Of a stretch of DNA of 48,380 nt, positions 8,628 to 16,676 are shown in pieces. The stretch lies in assembly GCA_036985715.1 (NCBI GenBank), contig BTQE01000010.1, positions 1-48,380 on the forward strand. The letters are read 5' to 3'. The stretch's first letter is position 1. Each line of letters begins with the position of its first letter. Origin of the DNA: SMXL01 sp036985715 (lineage in GTDB: Bacteria > Bacteroidota > Rhodothermia > Rhodothermales > UBA10348). The translations under genes and the position numbers were made by a program. The notes under the pieces are model-generated. The model was not told the origin of the DNA, did not search any database, and saw nothing but the letters and a program-made list of their open reading frames with translations.

Positions 8628-9200
8628 ATGGAAGACTTCACATTTCATCCTGTTTCGAAAGCTCGCTGGAAGGATCTTGAACATCTTTTTGGCAGTAGCG
8701 GTGCCTTTTGCGGGTGCTGGTGCATGTGGTGGCGCCTTCCACGGAAAGAGGTAGAGGCAAACAAGAGCGCCGGAAACAAGGCGGCCATGTATAAGCTGAT
8801 CGAAGGGGGCGTCGTTCCGGGGATTCTGACCTATTACGATTCAGATCCGATAGCGTGGTGCGCCGTCGCGCCGCGAAATGAACTCGCCTCGCTAAACCGT
8901 TCGCGTATCCTCAGGAGACTCGATGACCTTCCCGTCTGGTCTATCACCTGCTTTTTTATCGCCAAATCACACCGTGGTCAGGGGATGATGGAACGTCTCA
9001 TCCGAGCGGCAGTCGAGCACGTAAAGGCGAATGGTGGAAAAATCGTGGAAGCCTATCCGCATAGTGCAGTGACGGATCGGCTTGCTGCCGTATCCGTTTT
9101 TACCGGGTTACCTGAACCATTCGAGCGGGTCGGGTTTCAAGTCTGTAAGCAGGCTTCGAAGGCAAAGGTCATCATGCGGTTAGCAATCGACGGCGAATGA
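8628..9200 (+). CDS. GNAT-family N-acetyltransferase
   Basis: A 190-residue protein starting one base after the preceding stop codon. The acetyl-CoA site is seen at CFFIAKSHRGQGMMERLIRAAVEHVK, which carries the R/Q-x-x-G-x-G/A pyrophosphate loop as HRGQGM. The N-terminal motif FCGCWCMWWRLP (Cys-x-Cys-x-x-W-W) is characteristic of a GNAT subgroup annotated only as acetyltransferase; the paired Cys may bind metal, but this is not shown. The substrate is unknown. It is probably translationally coupled to the M24 peptidase, which suggests only a shared transcript. Confidence 0.88.
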   Translation: MEDFTFHPVSKARWKDLEHLFGSSGAFCGCWCMWWRLPRKEVEANKSAGNKAAMYKLIEGGVVPGILTYYDSDPIAWCAVAPRNELASLNRSRILRRLDDLPVWSITCFFIAKSHRGQGMMERLIRAAVEHVKANGGKIVEAYPHSAVTDRLAAVSVFTGLPEPFERVGFQVCKQASKAKVIMRLAIDGE

Positions 9201-9280
9201 CGCAGACACATCAACAAAGCGACGATGACATTGCGACGATCGACAAAATGGACGGCACTCACCTTTAAGAAAGAAATGAT

Positions 9281-10417
9281 ATGAGTCAATTTCAGCCTTT
9301 TGTCATGGAGCGAATGATGACTCAATTTGAGCAGGAGGTCGATTATAACCTCTCGGAAAGCGGCGTTCACCCTCTGCTACTCGGCGAACTACTGGGTGAC
9401 GCTCCTGAGATGATCGATCGCCTCTTGGCTACCGATTTAAACTATCCTCATGTCAACGGCATTCCCGAGCTCCGTCAAAATATCTCCAAGCTCTACGATG
9501 GTGCAGCTCCTGAGGACGTTTTGGTGACCGTCGGGGCTATTGAATCAAACTACCTTTCTATTCGCACACTGCTATCCGGGGGCGATGAAATCGTCATTAT
9601 GTCACCAAACTACATGCAGATCTGGGGCGTTGCGAAAAATCATGATCTAGGTGTCAAAACATTCCACTTACGTGAGGACACCGGCTGGGCACCCGATATT
9701 TTGGAACTTGAATCGGTGGTGGGTCCGGACACAAAACTCATAGCCGTTTGTAATCCCAACAATCCAACGGGCCGGATTTTGACGGAATCCGAAATGGATA
9801 GGATCGTGGCTTGCGCGGATCGGGTTGGGGCCTGGATCCTCGCCGACGAAGTCTATCGCGGAGCTACACGGGTATCAGATGAGGAAAACCCTTCGTTTTA
9901 TGGTCGCTACGACAAAGTCCTGGCCATCGGGAGTATGAGTAAAGCATATGGCCTGCCCGGTTTGCGTATTGGCTGGGTCGTTGGACCGAAAGACACCCTT
10001 AACGAGATTTCCGCCCGGCGCGAATACGTTACGCTCAGTGCAACCATGTTATCCAACGAACTGGCTGCACTGGCTCTTTCGGCTGAAGTGCGCCCCCGGT
10101 TGCTGCAGAGAACGCGCGAGTTTATTCGGCGAGGCTATCCGATCTTACGAGTATGGATTGATAATCACAGCGACTTTTTTTCTATCAGTCCACCTGATGC
10201 GGCGGCGATTGCATTCGTTCGTAATCATATGGACGTCAACTCGACCGTGTTTACCGAACGCTTGCGCAAGGAAAAGAGTGTCCTGATCGTACCGGGAGAC
10301 CATTTTGGATTGGATCATTTCTTCCGGGTTAGTTTTGGTTTGCCGCCCGACTATCTTAATTCCGCCCTGGAGCGCATTCACGAACTGACCGTGGAAATGA
10401 GCAGTCAACCGCTTTAG
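9281..10417 (+). CDS. PLP-dependent class I/II aminotransferase
   Basis: A 378-residue fold-type I enzyme. Visible cofactor residues are NPNNPTG (residues 158-164), Asp189 and Tyr192 in ADEVYRG, and the Schiff-base Lys221 in GSMSKAYGLPGLRIGW; the final Arg for carboxylate binding is likely in FFRVSFG. The sequence resembles the branch that includes capreomycidine-synthase-like and MalY-like enzymes rather than AspC; the exact reaction cannot be fixed. It lies 12 bp upstream of an ornithine-cyclodeaminase-like gene on the same strand. An aminotransferase feeding a cyclic imine to an OCD/ketimine-reductase-like enzyme is an attractive but unproven pathway. Confidence 0.9.
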   Translation: MSQFQPFVMERMMTQFEQEVDYNLSESGVHPLLLGELLGDAPEMIDRLLATDLNYPHVNGIPELRQNISKLYDGAAPEDVLVTVGAIESNYLSIRTLLSGGDEIVIMSPNYMQIWGVAKNHDLGVKTFHLREDTGWAPDILELESVVGPDTKLIAVCNPNNPTGRILTESEMDRIVACADRVGAWILADEVYRGATRVSDEENPSFYGRYDKVLAIGSMSKAYGLPGLRIGWVVGPKDTLNEISARREYVTLSATMLSNELAALALSAEVRPRLLQRTREFIRRGYPILRVWIDNHSDFFSISPPDAAAIAFVRNHMDVNSTVFTERLRKEKSVLIVPGDHFGLDHFFRVSFGLPPDYLNSALERIHELTVEMSSQPL

Positions 10418-10429
10418 TCGGATCGATCG

Positions 10430-11401
10430 ATGAAGCCATCCATCATTTCTCTGGAAGAGATCAAAAAAATCGTTTCCTCACTTGATCTCATGCCCGTAAT
10501 TGAGCAGGGGTTTGTAGCCTATTCTTCGGAGCGGACTGTTGTACCACCGGTCGGAGAACTTCTACTTGAGAAGGGCGAGGTCCACATCAAGTATGGCTAT
10601 ATCAAAGGTGATGAATATTATGTAATCAAGATTGCCTCCGGTTTTTCTGGAAATTTCTCTCTAGGTCTTTCTTCCAGCAACGGGCTAATGCTTCTCTTCA
10701 GTCAACAGACCGGTGAGTTGACGTGCATTTTACTTGACGAAGGATTTTTGACTGACACCAGGACGGCGATCGCCGGCGCAATTTCGGCCAAATATCTGGC
10801 GCCTGAACAAGTTGAGCGAATTGGTATTGTGGGTACGGGGACGCAGGCCAGATTACAGCTGATGTACCTGGAACCTGTGGTTGCCTGCCGTGACGTCCTG
10901 GTTTGGGGCCGGGGTGAGAAGCAAGTGGCCGAATATAGGGGCGATATGGTGAAACACGGCTTTCAGATTGAAACGACTACTGACATTGCCAGCATCCTTC
11001 GTACGTGTAACCTGGTTGTTACGACCACACCGGCCAAGTCGCCGCTGCTTCTTCATTCCGATCTACGCAGCATTATACAGAAAAGTGTTTTACAGAAAGG
11101 ACTTCACATAACAGCAGTGGGATCAGACACGGCAGAAAAGCAAGAACTGGACGCCTCCATTTTGGAGCGTGCTGACTTAGTAGTTGCCGATAGTATTTCT
11201 CAATGCCTTGTCAGGGGCGAAATTCACCAGGCAATCCAGTCCGGACTTTTGTCAGAAAACCAACTGTTCGAACTGGGTCATATCATCAATGGAACGGCTA
11301 CCGGGCGCATTTCAGATAATCAGATCACCGTTGCCGATTTAACGGGAGTGGCTGTGCAAGACATTAAAATTGCTGAAGTCGTCTACAGAAATAGTCTCTA
11401 G
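10430..11401 (+). CDS. ornithine cyclodeaminase / mu-crystallin family protein
   Basis: A 323-residue protein with the family layout: an N-terminal substrate domain containing VHIKYGYIKG and YYVIKIASGF (the conserved Lys near residue 67), the DTRTAIAGAISAKYL motif with Arg111 (residues 109-123), then a Rossmann NAD(P) domain starting GIVGTGTQARLQL (residues 132-144). ITAVGSDTAEKQELD holds the conserved Asp of ornithine cyclodeaminases. Members include ornithine cyclodeaminase, alanine dehydrogenase, ketimine reductase and diaminopropionate-type enzymes, so substrate is open. The 12-bp gap to the upstream aminotransferase indicates one operon. Confidence 0.92.
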   Translation: MKPSIISLEEIKKIVSSLDLMPVIEQGFVAYSSERTVVPPVGELLLEKGEVHIKYGYIKGDEYYVIKIASGFSGNFSLGLSSSNGLMLLFSQQTGELTCILLDEGFLTDTRTAIAGAISAKYLAPEQVERIGIVGTGTQARLQLMYLEPVVACRDVLVWGRGEKQVAEYRGDMVKHGFQIETTTDIASILRTCNLVVTTTPAKSPLLLHSDLRSIIQKSVLQKGLHITAVGSDTAEKQELDASILERADLVVADSISQCLVRGEIHQAIQSGLLSENQLFELGHIINGTATGRISDNQITVADLTGVAVQDIKIAEVVYRNSL

Positions 11402-11438
11402 CAATCTCTTGGAGCCTCCGCACTTAGAACCTCCGCAT

Positions 11439-12056
11439 ATGAACCGCACTCATCAAGCAGCTCTTGTTACGTTAGTCTCAGGTGTTTTCTTAGCCGGGAC
11501 GCAAAATGTCACGTCCGCTCAGACCACTGATCTCTTTAATGGAACCGATCTCAGCGGCTGGCAGATTCACGGAACAGAACATTGGTACGTTGAAAACGGA
11601 GAACTCGTCTGCGAGAGTGGCCCAGACGCCGAGTACGGATACCTGGCCACCGATGAGGTTTTTACCGATTTTGACCTCACGCTGGAATTTCTTCAGGAAG
11701 CCAATGGCAACAGTGGTGTCTTCTTTCGGTCCTGGGTACATGGCACGCGCATCGAAGGCTGGCAGGTTGAGGTAGCACCCGTCGGAAACAACACGGGCGG
11801 CGTGTATGAATCATATGGTCGCGGTTGGCTCATTAAGCCTGACCCGGAAAAAGACGGTATCCTGAAAGAAGGCGACTGGAATCAGATGCGCATCCGTGTG
11901 GTCGGTGGCCACGTCATAACGTGGCTGAACGGTACGCAGATGATCGAGCTGGAGGATGACGTTATTGCAGCCGCAAAAGGTCGAATTGCACTCCAGATAC
12001 ACAGTGGGGGTGGAATCCGGGTTCGCTGGCGCAATATTCGGATGACGCGTCTCTAG
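11439..12056 (+). CDS. secreted DUF1080 (3-keto-disaccharide hydrolase-like) protein
   Basis: The ATG at 11439 starts a signal peptide ending near TSAQ. The mature ~180 residues form one jelly-roll domain of the DUF1080/3-keto-disaccharide hydrolase family: opening LFNGTDLSGWQIHG, then WYVENGELVCES, FDLTLEFLQEANGNSGVFFRS, WNQMRIRVVGGHVITWLNG and closing GRIALQIHSGGGIRVRWRNIRM. This pattern is textbook for the family, which binds or hydrolyses sugars outside the cell in Bacteroidota, Verrucomicrobia and Planctomycetes. Just upstream the DNA holds a 15-bp-period direct repeat (11412-11438) that would read LEPPHLEPPH if translated from an upstream frame. Confidence 0.88.
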   Translation: MNRTHQAALVTLVSGVFLAGTQNVTSAQTTDLFNGTDLSGWQIHGTEHWYVENGELVCESGPDAEYGYLATDEVFTDFDLTLEFLQEANGNSGVFFRSWVHGTRIEGWQVEVAPVGNNTGGVYESYGRGWLIKPDPEKDGILKEGDWNQMRIRVVGGHVITWLNGTQMIELEDDVIAAAKGRIALQIHSGGGIRVRWRNIRMTRL

Positions 12057-12217
12057 CCGTGCGCGCTGTGGTCGCACGAGGCAGCCGTATCGGGTGGTTG
12101 CAAAAGGCCGTGGGGCATTGTTTTTTCCCGGAACCCGCATCCCTGTTCAACATTCTCTCTGCAAGAACACGTCTGGGTTCTTGATCGGTTGTTCGCACAT
12201 TCATCTGGGGGGGTCTG

Positions 12218-12784
12218 GTGAAGAGATTCGATCTGAAAAAGGGCGCGTTGGTTAGCGCGCTATTCTTGTCATTCATGTCCGGTTGCGCACTCGTCGACTC
12301 GAGTGAAAATGGATACTCGGTCCAGTTTCGTGCCGATCGCGACCGGTACGAACCCATCATCATTACAGAAATCGCAGTATTTTTGAATTTCGACATCGCT
12401 TCGGTCCTGGAAAATCAGGGAGGTGAGGATATCGTATTAACGGGCTGTATCAATCCATCCCTTCCGGTGCTCCAAAAACGACTCGACGGAATTTGGACAA
12501 CCGTTTATGCCCCTAATGAACTCGAGTGCATCAGCCCACCGTGGTTCATCAAACCCGGAGAATCGCATCAGGATACTCTCCGTGTCAACGCGATCCTCGA
12601 CCCACAGGTCTTCCCTGTCGTTCGGTGGGAAAGCGGCATTCCGGTCGACGGGACGTACAGATTGGAGAGGAGGATTTTCACCGACCACCTCGTTGAAGGT
12701 TTCCCGGGCACGTTGCTTCCGCTCTCGAGCCGAGTCTCCCAGTCATTTGAGATTCGCACGCTACAAGCACTGATACGCAGGTAA
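12218..12784 (+). CDS. lipoprotein of unknown function
   Basis: It starts with a GTG at 12218 behind a G-rich run (GGGGGG) that can serve as a ribosome binding site. The N-terminus KKGALVSALFLSFMSGCAL is a lipoprotein signal with lipobox FMSGC. The mature part (about 165 residues) has alternating hydrophobic patterns suggestive of an immunoglobulin-like beta sandwich, with two further Cys (in TGCIN and LECIS) that could form a disulfide. I do not recognise a family. It ends 23 bp before the convergent ImuB-like gene. Confidence 0.7.
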   Translation: MKRFDLKKGALVSALFLSFMSGCALVDSSENGYSVQFRADRDRYEPIIITEIAVFLNFDIASVLENQGGEDIVLTGCINPSLPVLQKRLDGIWTTVYAPNELECISPPWFIKPGESHQDTLRVNAILDPQVFPVVRWESGIPVDGTYRLERRIFTDHLVEGFPGTLLPLSSRVSQSFEIRTLQALIRR

Positions 12785-12807
12785 GCCCGGTTTTTGCTCA
12801 GATTTTA

Positions 12808-13941
12808 TCAGAACGCATCCTCGGCCCTCGTCTCCAAAGCCATTTCGTCCTCTTCAAAGAGCGCATGTTCGTGTACAACGGCGCGGCGAATGAAGCCGGG
12901 ATAGCGCCTGTGAACGGTTCGAACAGCCCCCAGAACAGCGGGACGTTCATCAAACAGAGCAGATTGACGGACACTCGGTGGACGTAGTGACTCAAGGCGA
13001 ATTCCCACCCGGTCAACTTCCATCGAAGATTCGATCAGGCTCCCCATCATTGGATCCGTTAGCCGAAACAGGGTCCCCGGAGCCCTTTGAGGAGAAGAAA
13101 GAATCCGTTCCGCCCATCGAGGCTCACGTGCCCCTTCGGCGTGCACTCCGAGTCGAATGCGCTGAGAACGATAAACGCCCAGTCCCTCGGCCGCCTGGTC
13201 GATGAGTTTTTTCAACACCGGCTCCAGCATGACGGGCTGTGCGGCTACTGGATCGTCATATGCATACCACCTTTCGATGGCCGGCGGTGGCACGTATAGG
13301 GGGATGTGGTCTTCCTTCCCCGGATGCAGCATTTCGTACAAGCGCTGCCCCTCTTCACCAAACTGTGCTTCCATCTGCCTGGCGTTCAATCGCCCGGCAC
13401 CGTCCAGCGTACCGTATCCGAACAGGCGGAGTTGCTCCAGCATGTCTTCCGAAAAACCCAGCTCCTCCAAACGATCTACGTCAAAACGCCGAAGAAAAGG
13501 AACCCACCGCCGGGCATGAACCTGCAGCACGTGTCCTTTCACAGAACGAAGCGCTGCAAGCCGGGCAACTGATCGGTGTTTCCCGGCCCCGACCTGCGCC
13601 GACAATCGAATGGCCAGCGAACGGGCGTCCGGAAAACTACACTCCGAGAAATTCACGAAGGGTGGCTCACTTGCCTCGATAAAAGGAGTAACAACATTGA
13701 TCTCCCGGAGCACGGCTTCCCAACATGTTCGTTCCAGCTGCACATCGCGGACACGAATGACCGCCTTTGGACACAATCGCCGTGCGCGATCGGCCGTATC
13801 GCCAAGATTTACGCTTCTAAGATGGTGGGAGCGCGTACGGGCCACAACCCGTCCCCTGGAGACTACAACAATAGGGATCTGTCTAGAAAAGGCCCTTGAA
13901 AAGGTCCAGGCAGGGTATTCAGGCACATATAAGCAATACAC
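12808..13941 (-). CDS. ImuB-like, catalytically inactive Y-family polymerase homologue
   Basis: A 377-residue protein aligned by eye with the Y-family fold. The opening YCLYVPEYPAWTFSRAF takes the place of the DinB opening IDMDAFYASVE, and VTPFIEASEPPFVNFS takes the place of VEPLSLDEAYLDVS, so all catalytic carboxylates are lost, as in ImuB. Residues 150-205 keep the helix-hairpin-helix pattern (LRRFDVDRLEELGFSEDMLE...LNARQMEAQFGEEGQRLY). RQSALF at 325-330 fits a beta-clamp-binding QxxLF motif. ImuB normally bridges the clamp to DnaE2; neither imuA nor dnaE2 is in this window. The only available start is a GTG at 13941. Confidence 0.8.
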   Translation of the reverse strand: MYCLYVPEYPAWTFSRAFSRQIPIVVVSRGRVVARTRSHHLRSVNLGDTADRARRLCPKAVIRVRDVQLERTCWEAVLREINVVTPFIEASEPPFVNFSECSFPDARSLAIRLSAQVGAGKHRSVARLAALRSVKGHVLQVHARRWVPFLRRFDVDRLEELGFSEDMLEQLRLFGYGTLDGAGRLNARQMEAQFGEEGQRLYEMLHPGKEDHIPLYVPPPAIERWYAYDDPVAAQPVMLEPVLKKLIDQAAEGLGVYRSQRIRLGVHAEGAREPRWAERILSSPQRAPGTLFRLTDPMMGSLIESSMEVDRVGIRLESLRPPSVRQSALFDERPAVLGAVRTVHRRYPGFIRRAVVHEHALFEEDEMALETRAEDAF

Positions 13942-13983
13942 ATATAATACACATTTATATTGTGTTCGTTAATAACATGTATT

Positions 13984-13995
13984 AAACATATGTTC
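13984..13995. promoter_or_regulatory. SOS-box-like site upstream of ImuB-like gene
   Basis: AAACATATGTTC differs by one base from GAAC-N4-GTTC, the LexA/DinR operator known from Firmicutes and several other phyla. It is 43 bp upstream of the ImuB-like start codon, inside an AT-rich stretch that also holds ACATGT and an imperfect ACACATATAA/TTATATTGTGT inverted repeat nearer the gene. imuB genes are SOS-controlled elsewhere. The LexA box of this phylum is not known to me, so this is a candidate only. Confidence 0.4.
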
Positions 13996-14134
13996 TATAT
14001 AAAATAGATGCAACCATAAACGAGAAGTTGCAGATTTTCGTTCAAAAAGCGCCATGAAAGGGGTGAGAAGAACGGCCTGACAGCATCCGAATGGGTCGGA
14101 TGGATGCTAGATTCCCACCAAACAACCAGATAAT

Positions 14135-14743
14135 ATGATGAGTTGGATTGAAACGATCCCTTACGAGCAGTCATCCGGACGCCTCCGCAAGGTATACAAT
14201 CGCGTCAAGGGCCCAGATGGCGACATAGACAACATATTGATGCTCCATAGCCTCCGGCCTCACACGTTGGACGGTCATATGCGGCTCTATAAAAATGTGC
14301 TGCATCACTCGGAAAACAAACTACCGAAAACCCTATTGGAGACGGTTGGAATCTACGTGAGCCTCTTGAACCGATGTGATTACTGCGTCGAACACCACTT
14401 CCACGGCTTGAGAAGATTACTGAATGATGACAACCGGTCCGATGCCATTCGCACCGCCCTTGAATCTGGAGATCTGCCCGCGGCTTTTGACCCGCGGGAG
14501 GAGGCCATTCTCGACTACGTTAAACTTCTGACCGAAACGCCTGACGAGCTGACGCAGAAGAACATCGAGTTGCTTCGGGTGCTCGGGGTGTCAGACGGCG
14601 AAATTCTGGAGATCAATCAAACAGCCTCCTATTTTGCCTACGCGAATCGGACGGTTCTCGGATTGGGTTGCTCGACCGAGGGAGATGTTCTCGGTCTGTC
14701 GCCCGGCGATTCGGACGATCCGGAGAATTGGCAACACTCCTGA
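14135..14743 (+). CDS. AhpD-like peroxidase-related protein (carboxymuconolactone decarboxylase fold)
   Basis: A 202-residue all-helical protein with the AhpD redox motif RCDYCVEHHFHGL (Cys-x-x-Cys-x-x-x-His) in the middle and the family opening (MSWIETIPYEQSSGRLRKVYNRV) and closing helix patterns. Such proteins belong to the uncharacterised peroxidase-related enzyme group: alkylhydroperoxidase-like, thiol-dependent, cytosolic. Two start codons in tandem (14135 and 14138) are equally possible. A hairpin-prone segment (14082-14108, AGCATCCGA...TCGGAT...GGATGCT) lies 27 bp upstream and could be a regulatory site. An arsenate-reductase-like gene follows 52 bp downstream; both are thiol redox proteins, which suggests an oxidative-stress role. 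Confidence 0.88.
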   Translation: MMSWIETIPYEQSSGRLRKVYNRVKGPDGDIDNILMLHSLRPHTLDGHMRLYKNVLHHSENKLPKTLLETVGIYVSLLNRCDYCVEHHFHGLRRLLNDDNRSDAIRTALESGDLPAAFDPREEAILDYVKLLTETPDELTQKNIELLRVLGVSDGEILEINQTASYFAYANRTVLGLGCSTEGDVLGLSPGDSDDPENWQHS

Positions 14744-14795
14744 ACGACTCAACGGTACACGGTGATAATACAGGCGAACGATTGCTTATATATAT

Positions 14796-15146
14796 ATGGA
14801 CAATAGAATCCTCCACAATCCACGGTGTACCAAGAGTCGCCAGACGCTCTCTCTTCTCGAAGAGAAAGGCGTCCAGGTGCCGATAGTCGAGTACCTGACG
14901 ACCCCTCCCTCGGAATCGGAGCTCACCGAGATTTGCGCCTTGCTCGGCGTGCATCCCACCGACATTCTGAGATCGAAAGAATCACTATTCAAGGAGCTGG
15001 GTCTTTCACTGAAAGATGAGCGCTCAAGCGCCGAGTGGATTTCCATTATGAGCGAACACCCAAAACTTATTGAGCGTCCCATCGTCATTTTAGACGGGAA
15101 AGCGGTTGTTCGAAGACCTCCAGAAAACGTACTTTCTATTATCTGA
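14796..15146 (+). CDS. ArsC/Spx-family arsenate-reductase-like protein
   Basis: A 116-residue thioredoxin-fold protein. The active-site Cys is in HNPRCTKSR (Cys11), and the helix-strand arrangement plus LIERPIVILDGKAVVRRPPENVL carry the arginines that bind the oxyanion in glutaredoxin-coupled ArsC (Arg60, Arg94, Arg107 in E. coli plasmid ArsC; equivalents are present). This points to the ArsC/YffB group rather than Spx (no CxxC). Without arsB or an ArsR nearby, arsenate resistance is not assured; the general activity may be on other thiol substrates. The start codon ATG sits directly at the end of a (TA)5 run. Confidence 0.9.
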   Translation: MDNRILHNPRCTKSRQTLSLLEEKGVQVPIVEYLTTPPSESELTEICALLGVHPTDILRSKESLFKELGLSLKDERSSAEWISIMSEHPKLIERPIVILDGKAVVRRPPENVLSII

Positions 15147-15176
15147 TCCTCGTTAGACGCGCCTCGCTGAACGGGC

Positions 15177-15246
15177 AATGTCCGGTCGGCACTCTCCGGG
15201 TCACATTATCTGGTCGACATTGTCCGGGTGATATTGTCCGGTTCGT
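15177..15246. repeat. five degenerate 14-bp tandem repeats (TGTCCGG type)
   Basis: Five consecutive 14-bp units begin at 15177, 15191, 15205, 15219 and 15233; the consensus is roughly ATTGTCCGGGTCAC. The fourth and fifth units share ATTGTCCGG exactly. The array occupies the gap between the ArsC-like gene and the propeller gene. Repeats of this type are seen at the ends of some IS21-like elements, and iterated operators are another option. No transposase is nearby, so it could also be a relic end. Confidence 0.65.
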
Positions 15247-15334
15247 CATTTTTCATTTATTTCAACGTGTTCCGGCCTCACACGATTTCCCGCATCGAAG
15301 GCAGGATCGTATCCAGAAATCAATCGAGAGGGTC

Positions 15335-16399
15335 ATGGGTGTTCTCATCATAGTAGGTACCGCAAAAGGTGCTTTTCTCGTTCGATCCGACGACAACCGT
15401 AATTCCTGGACTGTCGATGGACCGCATTTCAGGGGATGGAAGGTCACCACGGCTTCTAGAAACGCGAGTGGCGAATATTTCTTGGCTACAGCGAGTGATA
15501 TTTTCGGACCAGCAATTCACAGGAGCACAGATCTGGAGAATTGGACACAGATTGTGGATGGCCCCAAGTTTGAAGAGGATGTTGGGAGAAAGTTGAATCA
15601 AATCTGGTTTCTTTCCACAAATGCCGACGATTATTACACCGGTGTGGACGAGGCTGGACTCTTTAGAAGCACAGATACTGGCAATTCCTGGGCGCCTGTT
15701 CCAGGGCTAAATGAACACGACACCCGGTCCGGCTGGGTTCCGGGCGCGGGCGGCATGTGCGCCCATACTTTTCTAAGGGATAGTCGGAATCCCGATCGTA
15801 TGTGGTGCGGCATTTCCGCTGTTGGCGTGTTCAGAACAGAGGATGGCGGGGAAACATGGCAGCCCAGAAATGAGGGAGTTAAGGTGATCATCCCCGATGA
15901 GGATCTGTCAGAAATTGGTTACTGCGTTCACGCGCTTGCCCAGGATCCGGAAGATCCTAACGTGATCTGGCAACAAAATCATGTTGGGATGTACCGAACC
16001 CACGACGGTGGAGACAGTTGGCAATCCATTCAAAATGGTTTGCCATCAACATTCGGATTCCCAATCGTGCTCGATCCGCACACGAAGTGGCTTTATTCCT
16101 TCCCCCTCGACGGCGATGAGTTCCGACTGCCCGTAGACGGGAAATGTCAGGTTTACCGAAGCCAGGACCAGGGCGAATCCTGGCACGCGCTGGGTAATGG
16201 ATTACCAGAGTCACGCTACCACGCGGGCGTCCTTCGAGGAGCGATGGATATCGATGGCCACGATCCGTGTGGAATTTATTTTGGAACGACGTCTGGGACT
16301 GTGCACTACACAAACGATCGTGGTGAAAAGTGGTATTCACTTCCAGATATATTGCCTCGAATTCTTACCGTCAAGGTCTTTTCTGTAAGTGATGCCTGA
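15335..16399 (+). CDS. cytosolic BNR/sialidase-like beta-propeller
   Basis: A 354-residue propeller without a signal peptide, opening with IIVGTAKGAFLVRSDD. Several Asp-box-like blades are visible: FRSTDTGNSWAPVP, FRTEDGGETWQPRN, YRTHDGGDSWQSI, YRSQDQGESWHAL, HYTNDRGEKWYSL. Residues GWVPGAGGMCAHTF form a distinctive conserved-looking stretch between blades. Despite the sialidase-like repeats there is no sialidase catalytic Arg triad that I can recognise, so enzymatic activity is doubtful. It overlaps the next gene (ubiquitin-like) by 8 bp, so the two are translationally coupled; a scaffold or ligand-binding role with the ubiquitin-like partner is inferred. Confidence 0.85.
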   Translation: MGVLIIVGTAKGAFLVRSDDNRNSWTVDGPHFRGWKVTTASRNASGEYFLATASDIFGPAIHRSTDLENWTQIVDGPKFEEDVGRKLNQIWFLSTNADDYYTGVDEAGLFRSTDTGNSWAPVPGLNEHDTRSGWVPGAGGMCAHTFLRDSRNPDRMWCGISAVGVFRTEDGGETWQPRNEGVKVIIPDEDLSEIGYCVHALAQDPEDPNVIWQQNHVGMYRTHDGGDSWQSIQNGLPSTFGFPIVLDPHTKWLYSFPLDGDEFRLPVDGKCQVYRSQDQGESWHALGNGLPESRYHAGVLRGAMDIDGHDPCGIYFGTTSGTVHYTNDRGEKWYSLPDILPRILTVKVFSVSDA

Positions 16400-16676
16400 G
16401 CAGGAAGTCGAGATTCACATATCGAGCGTTCTGGCAATGATAACTGGGGGCCGGAAAGACTACAAGTGCGCCGGTTCGAATGTACGCCTGGTTTTTGAGA
16501 ACCTCTTCACTCAGGAGCCATCGCTCCGAGTCCACATTTTGGACGAGAATAATGCTGTTCGGCAACACGTGCTGGTCTACGTGGGAGAGGAGGATTTGAG
16601 ATGGCTTGGTGGACTCGACGCGAAACTAAGCGGTCCGACCGACATCACGATTCTCCAGGCGGTATCCGGAGGATGA
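16392..16676 (+). CDS. MoaD/ThiS-like ubiquitin-fold protein with C-terminal Gly-Gly
   Basis: A 94-residue protein starting inside the end of the propeller gene (ATG at 16392; a GTG at 16389 is possible). The pattern VEIHISSVL, then VRLVFENLF, then LRVHILDENNAVRQHVLVYVG, then LGGLDAKLSGPTDITILQAVSGG follows the beta-grasp order of MoaD/ThiS sulfur carriers and ends exactly in SGG, the site adenylated and thiocarboxylated by an E1-like enzyme. No moaE, thiF or E1-like gene is nearby, so the partner must be elsewhere. The overlap arrangement with both neighbours (8 bp upstream, ATGA downstream) indicates a tight operon. Confidence 0.85.
   Translation: MPEQEVEIHISSVLAMITGGRKDYKCAGSNVRLVFENLFTQEPSLRVHILDENNAVRQHVLVYVGEEDLRWLGGLDAKLSGPTDITILQAVSGG

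Noticed and set aside
13938..13971. ACACATATAA/TTATATTGTGT inverted repeat as a second operator for the ImuB-like gene
   Set aside because: It needs a one-base gap in one arm and lies in a very AT-rich stretch, so chance pairing is likely; mentioned only with the SOS-box candidate.
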